From Rhizophagus clarus (lineage: Eukaryota; Glomeromycota; Glomeromycetes; Glomerales; Glomeraceae), in contig BLAL01000040.1 of the NCBI GenBank assembly GCA_015698045.1, forward strand, positions 1,838,501 to 1,902,500: DNA of 64,000 nucleotides. Reading direction: 5' to 3'. Of this stretch, positions 34,263 through 44,871 are shown one piece after another. Below the pieces are notes generated by a model that was not told the origin of the DNA, did no database searches, and worked only from the letters and a program-made list of their open reading frames with translations. The translations under genes and the position numbers were made by a program. Position 1 is the first letter of the stretch, and each line of letters begins with the position of its first letter.

Positions 34263-34900
34263 CTAAATTAACTTTAATTGCTGGTCTGCCACTCAACAAT
34301 ACAAAATGATCAGCAATCTATAATTAATTTTGACAGACTTTTATATATTAAATACTATTGTTCTGAAATGGTGTTTGCACTATCTTAAAAACACGTCATA
34401 ACAACATAAATACTTTAAAAATTTGCTAGAAAAAGGTATTACATTACCTGGGTGTGTTTTCCAAAACTGGTAGAACTAAGGTGTGCCAAAAAAAATAAAA
34501 ATAAAAATAATAAAAAAATTTTTTTTTTTTGTTATTTTGTTAATTCTGAAAGAAAATATTATATATTTTTCAATAGTATAAAAAAAACCTCATAAAATTT
34601 GCAAAATTCGTGTATAAAAAATCTCAACTTGACTAAAATATAAGGTGAAATGGTGACTTCCTCCAAGGTAAACTTGTTAAATTTTATATCGAACGATAAA
34701 AAATTTTTTTTTTTGTGGCATATTCACGTTTAATGTTATTAATTGGTGAGTTATCGTTACATTTAGATGTGACCTTGTGAGACAAAATTGGCATTAAAAT
34801 ACGCCAATTAGTGTAATTCATATAAAATTTGCGTTAGATCTACAAATTAATTTTGTATCGTTGAGTAATGGACTGGCAATTAAATTAATTTAAATTAATT
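34263..34900. mobile_element. ~640 bp element with ~45 bp TIRs
   Basis: The left end TTTAATTGCTGGTCTGCCAC, continuing ACTCAACAATACAAAAT, has a near inverse at the right end (ATTTTGTATCGTTGAGTAAT then GGACTGGCAATTAAATTAA). There is no coding capacity. It is a non-autonomous DNA transposon. Confidence 0.65.
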
Positions 34901-35416
34901 CTAAGTAACTTCTATTTTATATAAAAAATCTAATGTAAAATTTCTATTTTATATTAATAAAAAATATTAATGATCTGTTAGGATTTTAAGATATCAGGAT
35001 TTTGAGTTTTAAAATTTTAAATAACTTCTCTATTTTTATATATCAATTTTTTTGTAAAAAGCTATTTTATAATTTTAAAACATGATTTTACTATTTTAGT
35101 TAAATAAAACTACTGAATTTAATATTTAATAATAATTTTTTTATTATAACCTTTATCTAATTTTGGTCTTTAGAAGTTTCTAGTTTTGTATTATTAAGCT
35201 CACAAAGTACTGAAACAATAAGATCATAATCACTATAAGAAATAAAGGTTTTAAGACATTTATTAGAAGATTTCTTTTCAAGATATTTATTAGTCAAACC
35301 ATTAGAATTTTTCAGGAAAGTAGAATATTTAAATTTTTTATGTTAATAATACACAGCTATGTATTAAATAAAAATTATGTATCGCAAAATAATTATTGTA
35401 TCACAAATATTACGTG

Positions 35417-35526
35417 TAATAAAATCAAATATCTGATTTTTACATGAGTGAATAAGAGATCCAAAATCCATATTATGTGGATTCAGAATCCACTAGATTC
35501 CATTTTCACTTACAACATATATAAAT
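35417..35526 (+). repeat. 110 bp dispersed direct repeat, copy B
   Basis: Second copy of the repeat at 34040-34152, in the same orientation and 1.37 kb away, with roughly 20 percent differences by eye. Confidence 0.6.
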
Positions 35527-35719
35527 ATTATTATAATAAAATATTAAATTCATCTTTTTAATTATAATTCAATTTTTTGAGTTCATCTAAAAATTTTTTT
35601 TTTTAAAAAAAAATGATATATATAATAAAAAAAGATATTTTAATTTGCATTACATTCTTATATAATTTTCTTATCTATATAAATACAAAATAGTTATAAA
35701 AATGTAATATAATTATAAA

Positions 35720-38012
35720 AAGGAATAATTTATTTAACGCACCCCTGCGTTATAACGCACCCTTTATCACGTGTTTAATTGTTTTTATAATCTTAAGTCG
35801 TTAAGTGCGTTGCAACTTTTTATTATTTTATCATTTCGTCTCCAAGAGGTGTTCCTATAAAAAAAACCAATAAAAAAACGTTAAAAATGTTCTTAAACAA
35901 AATTAACAAAAAAAAGAAATAAACCCTACCTTTTTGTCTCCAGAAGTCTCCAGGGTGCTTCTATGAAAAAAAGATAATAGAGGAACATTAGGGAATGTTC
36001 TTAAACGAAATTAACGAAAAAAAAAGAAACAACCCTTACCTTTTCATTTCCAGATGTCTCTGAGGGCGTTCCAGGTATGGCATTTTTTTTCTTGTCTTTT
36101 TTCAATTTCGTTTTCATATTTCATTTTTATTAACTATTTTTTCTTCTTTTTATGGTTTATCTTTCGTTAATTTATTTCTCTTTTCTTTTTGTTTTCATTC
36201 ACTTTCTTCTTTTTCATTATCGCTCCTTTTTCCTTTCATTCTTATGATCATTTCATCCTTATCACTATTTTGTCCTCATCGTTGTTTCATCCTTATCAAT
36301 CATCATTTCGTCTTCATCATCAATTATCATTTTGTCCTTATCATCAATTATCATTTTGTCCGTCCTTATCATCGATTATTGTTTCATACATCTGTTCTCA
36401 TCATTTCGTCTTTATCATTAATTATCATTTCATCCTCATCATCAATTTCATTTCATCATCATCATTTTGCCTCCTTTTTTTTAGGTCTTAGTTTTACGAA
36501 CAAGGTATGGCATTTTTTCTTTTCTTTTTTTTCAATTTCATTTTCATATTTCATTTTTACTAACTATTTTTTCTTCTTTTTATGGTTTATCTTTCATTAA
36601 TTTATTCTCCTTTTCTTTCGTTTTTATTTACCTTCTTCTTTTTCATTATCGCTCCTTTTTCCTTTCATTCTCATGATCGTTTCATCCTTATCACCATTTT
36701 GTTCTCATCGTTGTTTCATCCTCATCAATCATCGTTTTGTCTTCATCATCAATTATTATTTCGTCCTTATTATCAATTATCGTTTTGTTCATCCTTATCA
36801 TCGATTATTGTTTCATATATCCGTCCTCATCACCAATTATCATTTTGTCTTTATCATTAATTATCATTTCATCCTCATCATCGATTTCATTTCATCATCA
36901 TCATTTCGCCTCTTTTTTTTTAGATCTTAGTTTTGCGAACAAGGTATGGCATTTTTTCTTATCTTTTTTTCAATTTCGTTTTCATATTTCATTTTTACTA
37001 ACTATTTTTCTTCTTTTTATGGTTTATCTTTTGTTAATTTATTCCCTTTTCTTTTTGTTTTTATTCACTTTCTTCTTTTTTATTATTGCTCCTTTTCCTT
37101 TCATTCTCATGATCGTTTCATCCTTATCACCATTTTATCCTCATCGTTGTTTCATCCTCATCAATCATCATTTCGTCTTCATCATCAATTATCATTTCAT
37201 CCTTATCATCAATTATCGTTTTGTCTGTCCTTATCATTGATTATTGTTTTATCCATCCTCATCACCAATTATCGTTTTGTCTTCATCAATTATCATTTCG
37301 TTCTCATCATCAATTATCATTTCATCCTTATCATTTCGTTCTTATCGTTGTTTTGTTTTTATCATCATTTTATTCTTGTCATCTTTTCATTTCTCCTCAT
37401 CATCTTTTCATCTTTTCATTCCTTTCTTATCATCTCTTCGTTTTTCATCATCCTTTCATTTTGTTCATTTCCCTTTTGTCATCCTTTCATTTTTTTGTCA
37501 CCTTCTTGTCATCTTTTCTTTTTTTTGCCCCTTCCATTATCTTTTTATTTTCATTTCTATTCCCTTTCATTTTGTCTCTATTTTCTTTGTTTTCGATCCT
37601 GTTCCTTTTATTTTCACATTCTTTCCCTCTTCTTTTCACTATCTTTCTTTTTTTTTACTATATCTTTTGTCTCCTATCATCTTCGTTATCTCCAATTATT
37701 TGTTTCTAATATTATTTCCATTATTTCTCTCTCTTATTATCATAATTGTTAGGCTTCTCTTTTTTGTATCATTATTATCATTACTAGTTATGTTAAAGAT
37801 AAATAATTGTAAAAAATATTACCTTTGATAAACAGGGTTTAAAGGAATAAAGTCATAGTTTAATATATAAATTTTGTTATTTTTTTTTGTACAATAAATT
37901 TTAGCCAATTATTTTAATTCTTAACGATAATCTAAATTAAACTGCAACCAATAAAATTTATTATGTGATAGGGGTGCGTTATAACGCAGGATGCGTTAAA
38001 TAAATTTACTCT
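35720..38012. mobile_element. 2.3 kb TIR element packed with a pyrimidine-rich satellite
   Basis: TTTATTTAACGCACCCCTGC at 35729, continuing GTTATAACGCACCC and TATCAC, matches the inverse of the right end at 37964-38008 over about 44 bp with two or three differences. GCGTTATAACGC inside each end is itself a palindrome. Between the ends lie two short duplicated blocks (35840-36075) and three copies of a ~433 bp unit (36076-37380), then a degenerate pyrimidine-rich tail to about 37740. No transposase is present, so it is non-autonomous. The superfamily is unknown. Confidence 0.7.
36076..37380 (+). repeat. Three tandem ~433 bp units, pyrimidine-rich
   Basis: Units begin at GGTATGGCATTTTTT near 36075, 36505 and 36941. 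Each has the same order of blocks: a T/C-rich start, TATGGTTTATCTTT, TTCATTATCGCTCC, then a run of ATCATCAATTATCATTT-type 15-20 bp subrepeats, then CATCATCATTT and TTTTTTTAG. The + strand is nearly free of G across 1.6 kb. The last copy degrades into TTTC/ATCATTT repeats. Long Phe/Ser/Ile frames on the + strand are a by-product of composition. Confidence 0.8.
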
Positions 38013-38296
38013 TATAAAAATATAATATAGTATTATATTAAAAAAAATTTATACTAAAATTAATTATAGTGTAATAAATATAATATCAAAATTGTAATTA
38101 ATTTGTAAAAAAGTATAATTTATTATTGTAAAATTAAAAAAATAAAAATCTTCTTATTAAATTTTAATATGCAAAAAAATATTAAATTTTATAATAGTAA
38201 TAAATATGCATAAACAATGCACTATAATTTTAATAAACATTATATAATTAAAATAACTGAAATTAGTTTATTGAATATTACTAAAATTAATATATT
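38013..38296. other. AT-rich spacer between two mobile elements
   Basis: Nothing recognisable was seen. Its right edge is the left copy of the target duplication of the following insertion. Confidence 0.4.
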
Positions 38297-40318
38297 ATAA
38301 TGATCTTATAGTTCAGTTTTGAGCCAACTCTTTCCGATGATCACTCAGACCAAATTTTTCAGCTAAAAAATTTTTTTTTATTTTTGAGTGTAAGTCGTCA
38401 GAAACAAAGAACATATACTAGAAAATGTCACAACCAAACCAACTTCAGGTAGCAGAAGAAGAGTTGTTTGATTTTCTGAAAGAAAAATTTGAAGTTTGTA
38501 TATTGGAGAGCTTGGAAAGGAAACGAAAGAGCCTGAACAGACTGTGGCTCTGCTCAAACTCGTGGGATATACAACAAAACGTTCCCTATATCCAGACAGA
38601 ACGTATCTTCAGATATCCAGGAAATACTTCCCTCGAACTAGCAAAATATTGGGACGTTTGCCCTTTCTTCTTGGAATATGCTCAGCAACTTTCATATAAA
38701 ACTCTTGAACGAGCGCTTGAACGAGCGCTGTCACGTTCTTGGAAATAGCAGAAGCAGCTATCAAATTAAGACAAGAAGAGAAACGAGATGAACCAATCAT
38801 AGACGAGAATTCGAATGCCCGGATGGATATAGAAATATCTATCCCGGAAGTGAACCAATCAACATCAAACACGATGCCGATCACAAATGAATCATCTGAG
38901 GATTCTAAGTTTAAATCAGTTTTGTCTAAATCGCAAAAGAAGAAACAACGAAAGAAGGAAAAAGCAGAATGTGAAGCTATTGAGGCTGCCAAAAGTTCCA
39001 AATCCTCTCTGGATCCTTCTGCCAAGGTGTTTACTCCCCCCACACGATTAGGACCATCAGAAGACGAAACAATTACTTAACCTCTTGAAAAGAAAGCAAA
39101 GTCGCAAGACAAGCCGAATACAAGAAAGGTGGTTGAAAATGAAGCATCAACAGTAATAACGGGATATCAGCCTGCCAATAATTCTCAGGCTTTCGTTCAA
39201 GATATCATCATTTACGACATCCCTGCAAAATGTGATAATTACACGACCATTAACGCGCTTTCAGCCTGGGGAAAGGTTATCTCTATGACTGTCAAACGAC
39301 AGAAGAAATACAAGACATTACGTGTCAAGTTAGAGATTTTGAAATTTTTTAAGAATTATGAAAAACACTGGATGGCGCCATTGATGGGATTTCCGGTCAG
39401 ATGGTTTCTAGCGTCCTGGTCCTTACAAGAATGAAAAGAAAGAGAAAGATATCAAGCCGCAGTTTTAAACCCACCAGAGAGCATGACTACAGCTACGCTG
39501 GTACACAAGGATAATGAAGCCTATCTTATTTCCCATAACATAAATATGTTCAAAGAAGTGAAATTACCTGATGGAAAGAGGAAAATAATTGGATATTTAT
39601 CAAATTGGGACGATCTATATAGATTAATAAATACTCTGAATGTTTGAAATGGCGAAACTGTTGATTGGTCCCGTCATACCTCACCATCACACAACCCTAG
39701 GAAGTCGACGAAGTTTACTCGTGATAAGAGCCATGAGAAGACAAAAAGTACTAACGCTTCCTCCACAAATGATAGTGCTAACAAGCGATCTAGTAAGAAG
39801 ATTGCCACAGGCGCTAATAATATTCCTTTGCAGCATTGTAGAGGTTCTACCTTTCAACGACAATATTCATCTGGTACTAAAGCTGGGCAAGACTCTCCAA
39901 AAACCGATTACGACACCAAGAAAGCGAAATCTAAGTCGAAAAGGTCCTCTACTTCAAAAAAGATGATAATGGCTGAGATCACACGAATAAATGAAGTATT
40001 GGAAAGTTTATTAAAGAGAACAGCCATATGAGGAACTGTATGGCGTTATTGTTATGTTTATGACCAACCGTTTTAGTAAATTTTTGTTTTTTTAGTACTA
40101 GGATAGATCCAAATTTTCTTTTTTTATTACATTTTTTCCCTGTATTTGTTATTTTTAATATTTGGCAATATGATTGAACTGTGGTCTTACCTTGGAGCAT
40201 TACTAAACACATTTGTAGTGGTTATACTGTAACCTGAATACTATTGTAAATAAAGTTAATGCGCTATCAATGCCATTTAAAAATTAAAAAAAAAAAAAAA
40301 AATAATGATCTTATAGTT
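38297..40318 (+). mobile_element. LINE-type insertion with ORF1 only, poly(A) and 17 bp target duplication
   Basis: The sequence ATAATGATCTTATAGTT occurs at 38297-38313 and again at 40302-40318, exactly flanking an insertion that ends in a run of 17 A. That is the signature of target-primed reverse transcription. An AATAAA-type signal (TGTAAATAAAG) lies about 50 bases before the poly(A). The interior holds an ORF1-like coding relic and no reverse transcriptase, so the copy is either a half-LINE lacking ORF2 or a mobilised ORF1 transcript. The intact target duplication indicates a fairly recent insertion. Confidence 0.8.
38425..40031 (+). pseudogene. ORF1-like protein of a LINE, frameshifted
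   Basis: The start is ATG at 38425 (MSQPNQLQVAEEELFDF). The next best text moves to another frame (E-L-G-K-E-T-K-E-P-E-Q-T-V-A-L-L) and back (F-L-E-I-A-E-A-A-I-K-L-R-Q-E-E), so at least two frameshifts lie before 38760. A Lys/Glu-rich segment follows, then an RRM-like stretch at about 39180-39370 (D-I-I-I-Y-D-I-P-A-K then A-W-G-K-V-I-S-M-T-V). F-P-V-R-W-F-L-A-S-W-S-L near 39400 and G-Y-L-S-N-W-D-D-L-Y-R-L-I-N near 39600 are ordered domain pieces. The tail is basic and Ser/Lys-rich, ending L-L-K-R-T-A-I. In-frame stops occur near 39078, 39432 and 39645. An RNA-binding ORF1 role is inferred from the RRM-like part and the retroposed context. Confidence 0.6.
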
Positions 40319-40803
40319 TATTTTATTTATTATTTATATGATTGATAAATATGTGATTTAAAAACTAATATTACTATGATGCGTTATTTTTGCAAGTCAC
40401 TGTATATTACAAAACAAATTGCTTAGCAAAATAAAAAATTTAAAATTATAATCATAAGAATTTGCTTAGCAGAATCTAAAATAATTGTTTATTAATAATG
40501 AAATAAATATTTTAAATTTATTGCTATATGTGATTTATTTTATTTATTTGTGATTTCTTTGTTTTATTATTATTAGTATTATTTTGATAACTAGAACTAT
40601 TAATAATTCTTGTATAAAGACCTATATATACAGGAATTAAAAAATCAAAAAATCAAGTAATTATTTTATTGATATGTAAAATTATAGGTAAAACTATTAT
40701 TCATCTACAAGTACAAAATCTTTATCCATTATGTGATCTAGATTTCAGCCAATTTTGATATTAGAGAGATTATCAAATAGACTAAAAAATACACATTAAT
40801 ATT
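40319..40803. other. AT-rich spacer
   Basis: No protein-like frame or repeat ends were recognised. Confidence 0.3.
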
Positions 40804-40926
40804 TGTAATGCTATTGATTTTATTGTTAAAATATGGAATCAGATTAACCCTATTACTGTTAAAAATTGCTGATTAAATACCAGTATTATTTTATTAGATG
40901 ATGAATAAGATGTTGGTATAGATATG
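40804..40926 (+). pseudogene. Fragment of a pogo/Tigger-type transposase C-terminal region
   Basis: One frame reads N-A-I-D-F-I-V-K-I-W-N-Q-I-N-P-I-T-V-K-N-C, a stop, then L-N-T-S-I-I-L-L-D-D-E. This fits the helix of DDE_1 transposases in which W-x-x-I, then T-I-x-N-C-W, are conserved; the stop TGA sits where the Trp of NCW is expected. Nothing else of the element is clear around it. Confidence 0.4.
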
Positions 40927-41169
40927 ATGGTGCTCTATTGGATTGAAATATGTTAATATTGATAAATTAAGTGAGGGTGAAAGTTTGATGAGATTGTTGA
41001 AACTGTGCATTTAAAATATAATGCAGAAACAGCATAAGATATAAACACATTTCAAATATTTCTTTAAGCAATGTACTAAATAGTATTGAAAATTAATTAC
41101 TATTCAAAATTTTCCACCAGAAAATTATGAGGTTATTAGTGATGAATTAAAAATTTAAAGGGTTTACTG

Positions 41170-41878
41170 ATAAGCAAAGTTGATCGCCAAATTCAATCAT
41201 GTTTATCTGAAAATTATGTAAATTTCTGATTAAAATTGGTTGTATTACTTTAAACTTTATAGGAAAATTAGATTTTTTAATAGAAAACTTTAACTATTGA
41301 TAAAACATTATCATGTTTGTTTTTTAAGTAAACTTAGTCATCTTAGTATGCCGTAACTTATAGCAAAGTATTATTGAAATCAAATGAAATAATCAGTAAG
41401 TTATACACATTTGATAAAGGAACTTTGTATTTATCAATTATTTATAAATTATTAACTAAAGGATAAAGTATGATCTTGAATTTTGATAATAATAAAAAAG
41501 TTAAAGAATAATTAGTTAAAGTTTCGTTATTTAAGAAAAAAGAATTGGGCAGAATTTAATATATAAGTTAAGCCAAAATTTTGTAACGTTTTGCAGTGAT
41601 CTACAAATGATCGGCAAATGTCAGCCAAAATGTACGTAATTTGCCATTGATTTTGACAATACCTTGTAAATAATATGCTGCAAGTTATAGCGAACTAAAT
41701 TAACTTAAAAACAAGCATGACAAAAATAAATAATTTAATGTTGTATTAATAGCTAAAGATTTCTATTAAAAATCTAATTTTTCTAATAAAATTTAGAATA
41801 TAGAAATAAATTTCAATCAGAAGTCTGTACAATTTTCAGAGTAAGCGTAATTCAACTTGGTAATCAACTTTGCTTATA
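41170..41878. mobile_element. 0.7 kb element with ~235 bp terminal inverted repeats
   Basis: ATAAGCAAAGTTGAT at the left and its inverse ATCAACTTTGCTTAT at the right begin arms of about 235 bp that remain recognisable throughout, for example TTTTTAATAGAAA, ATAAAACATTA and TTTTTAAGTTAA-type blocks in both. The ~240 bp centre is unique and has no gene. The arms have diverged by roughly a quarter by eye, so the element is old. Confidence 0.65.
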
Positions 41879-42754
41879 AAATAAAAGGCAGGTTAATTAT
41901 TAAAAGAAAAAACTTCATATAGGAGTATATTTATGTAATGATTATTGAAATTTATGGTTACTCACTTCACTGACTTTTGGTACGTCGGTCATAAATCACT
42001 TATATTTTTTCTTAAAATACCATATAAAATAAAATCATTTTTATTACTTCTAGAATAATCACATTTAAAAAATAACTTCAATAAATTAATAAACAAATAA
42101 CACTATTGAATCAAATACACTATTATAAACAATAAATATTCAAGCTAGCTTGATAATTATTTCTACGTCTACTAAACGACTTTATTTAAGCTTCCCAAGC
42201 CTATTTTATTTAATCAAAGTACTGTACTATAAAATTTGGAAAAACGAACACGGCACAGTAAGTTTATTAAAATATTTTCTACAAATGTTACAAATGTTAA
42301 ACACATTAATAAAAAATTATTAATATATGTATTTCCATACCTATTAAATAACTCTGTTTAACCTCTGAAAAATTATAAACTTTATAAAACGCGTTTTATT
42401 GCAAATAAATATGTTTACATTATATGAAAATATTATGCTAGAGCTTCGTTTTTTTATTGTTTAACAGATTTTTAAAGAAGAGACCAAAGATAATAAAACT
42501 GAACATGTCACACAACACGGGGTGAAATGTATGCATACATACGAAGAATAGCATAAAGGCGTCAACATTATACAATTTTTTTTAAATATGTATATACATA
42601 ACATCTTTTCTATATAATCAAATCAAAGATCTTTCTTTATGATTTAAAACTTGATACAGGTGCTAACAATAGGATTTGTTCTGTTTATTGCAAACTTTAC
42701 ATGGAAAATGAAATATGAGTAAAGTTACAGGTCACTAAATGAAAGGAATAAAAC
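41879..42754. other. Spacer downstream of the SAM/kinase-like gene
   Basis: No coding signal was seen. The base composition becomes less extreme toward 42.5 kb, which probably marks the 3' flank of the minus-strand gene. Confidence 0.35.
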
Positions 42755-44871
42755 TTACTTTAAACTTTTTCGCAATAAATCAAGCCAGTAAGTGTCATGT
42801 TCTTTTCTGAGTACGGTACCAGGATCCGCTCCAGTAGGCCATGGTAACTTGCTGTTCATTGATGGTGGATATCTCTCTAAATCATGTATCCCACACCAAT
42901 CAAAATCAATTAGCATTGCACGTTGATCAGTTTCATTAATCATAATGTTTGGGGGACGAAGATCTGCAAAAACAAACTTATTATCATGCAATAATTGAAT
43001 AGCAGCCGTCACATTATCTAAAATAGCTTGGCGAGCTTGATGAGACAAGGAATCGATCGTGCCATCCTTGAGTATCTGGTCTAGTGAAGTACCATTAATA
43101 TATTCCATAACGATCATCTTTAGTCTTCCAAACCTAATTTCATTATTATCACTACAATGTAGTAGCTTTGGGGCATAACCACCGTTTTCACAGAGTTTAT
43201 GTGCAAGCGCATTGTATCTGGACACGAACTTTACAACAATCATATGACCATCATCAGTTTTAGCCTTCCAGATGGTTCTTGTATAATCATCCAACAACTC
43301 ACTTATATAGGTGAAAGAGGTCATAGTTCCACCAATTTGAACCTGTCGAATATGAGGAAAAAATCGCTGATCTGAGCGTCTAAAGTCCAGATTTTGATAA
43401 AAAAAATTAAGCCGACGAAAAGAATTTGACAACGCAAAAAAAATAAGCGAGTAATTCGCATCACCTGGTCAGGTATTCGTAGATTTACTATGAGAGGAAT
43501 GAAATCGGTTAACGGCTGGATTACTACCCTACTAAGGAAGACAGCCCCAAGGATACAAAACCTTGGACCTGCCATGGCAATAATGAAGGATGGTACACAG
43601 CAACATCCTCGGATTTGATCAACCTGAATGGAATGAATTAATTGCTAATAAGCACATGAATTTGCATAACATAACCAAGATCAAAAACTAAACGTATATT
43701 TGACCGAGACCAATAATCTCTGTAATATATTGCTCCTTGAATGGTGGGATCACTTCCACCTTCTCCAATTTCATTCTTTCTTCAAATATTCCCATGTAAG
43801 CAGTGAGAAGGTCATTCATTCTAATTGTTGCAAATGTCCCATTACTCTTACATTTTTGCCTGCCTTCTCCATATTCAATTATTATCACAGTGCCCAATTT
43901 CATAGAAAATATCGTTCTTATTTTTGTATTACGTGTTTCTTCATCAATATAACTATCTGATGCTGCAATAATAAGCTGTTCGGTCCATTGCAAAAAATCG
44001 GGAGGTATTATTTGATCCACATTATTAAAATCATTAAGGAATTTAACAAAGGTATCACTGTAAAGAGTAATGGGGGGACCAGAATTTCCGAATGGTCGAC
44101 CATTAAAGATTGGATGCGAATGTTGGTTTTTGAAGAAAACTTTAGGTTTGGATCCGACTGAAAGGTTATTTGTTTCGAGACCACGTGAAACCGTATCTGG
44201 ACGAGAAAAAAGAAATGAGGTCAATTCATCAACTTGATAGTTGAAAAGGATGAAAAAGTAACCTTTTTCGCGCTTTAGCCGTTTTCTTTCGTCGATATCT
44301 TCCACGGTAAGTGAAGGTGAACGCGCTCTCACTTGACCTGGAAAGGAAGCAGTAAGTTATATTATTATTTAATATTGCGTTGACTAGTGTTATATCACAT
44401 GAAACGATTGACTAATCACCAGCAACGGGTTTTTCTACGATAATGTGAATGTGTTTTTTGTGCGGTTTGACGAGAAGAAAAGCACAAGATTATGTAAGTA
44501 TTTGTTATTGTTGGCGAATATGACAAAAAAGAAAAATTGTTTACCTCCTTTAATTTCTTCAAGATTCTTTTGGCTGGTCCAAGGGGTATTCCTAGATTTT
44601 TAAGATCTACTTGGGTTATTTCAAGAAAAGCTTCGCCATTGACCTCTTGAGCTATTAAGGTATTTATATGATTATCAAGGTTTTCTAGTCTTCCTTTCAA
44701 AAAATCACCAAGTTTTTCAGGAGTATTCAATTGCTCCACTATCGAAAGATCAGATGAAGGAAGATCAGATGAAGGAAAAACAGGAACTTTGGTGGAGTCT
44801 GCAACGTTAAACAACATAATTTTTGCGATTAAAAAAGTAATGTACGAATGGAAAATTTTTTTTTGCGCCAT
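42755..44871 (-). CDS. SAM-domain protein with a C-terminal kinase-like domain; model incomplete
   Basis: The first exon (44871-44545) carries a sterile alpha motif domain: L-G-D-F-L-K-G-R-L-E-N-L-D, then G-E-A-F-L-E-I-T-Q-V-D-L and L-G-I-P-L-G-P-A-K-R-I-L-K. It ends at a GTAAAC donor. A short exon reading H-I-H-I-I-V-E-K-P-V-A-G lies at about 44483-44417, but no AG precedes it in the expected place (TCAAACC instead). Exon 3 (44337 to about 43691) encodes a 200-residue region with no recognised fold. A further exon (about 43653-43471) and the last one (about 43365-42755) follow. The last has kinase-like motifs: I-V-V-K-F-V (lysine strand), M-I-V-M-E-Y-I-N-G (hinge), F-A-D-L-R-P-P-N-I-M-I (catalytic loop with Asp and Asn) and L-I-D-F-D-W-C-G (DFG position, Gly replaced by Asp). 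Start and exon 4-5 junctions are uncertain. It may be a decaying family member. Confidence 0.6.

Noticed and set aside
36300-37380. CRISPR-like spaced repeats (ATCATCAATTATCATTT)
   Set aside because: The short units are imperfect subrepeats of a 433 bp satellite in a eukaryotic genome; there are no unique spacers and no cas genes.
36189-37828. Long Phe/Ser/Ile/His-rich ORFs on the + strand
   Set aside because: They lie in three overlapping frames of a pyrimidine-rich satellite that lacks G, so stops are rare by composition. No frame is favoured and no start or splice signal supports them.
20134-42754. LTR retrotransposons or endogenous virus copies
   Set aside because: I looked for paired long terminal repeats, capsid, protease or reverse-transcriptase text in this repeat-rich half and found none; the direct repeats seen are too short or unrelated.
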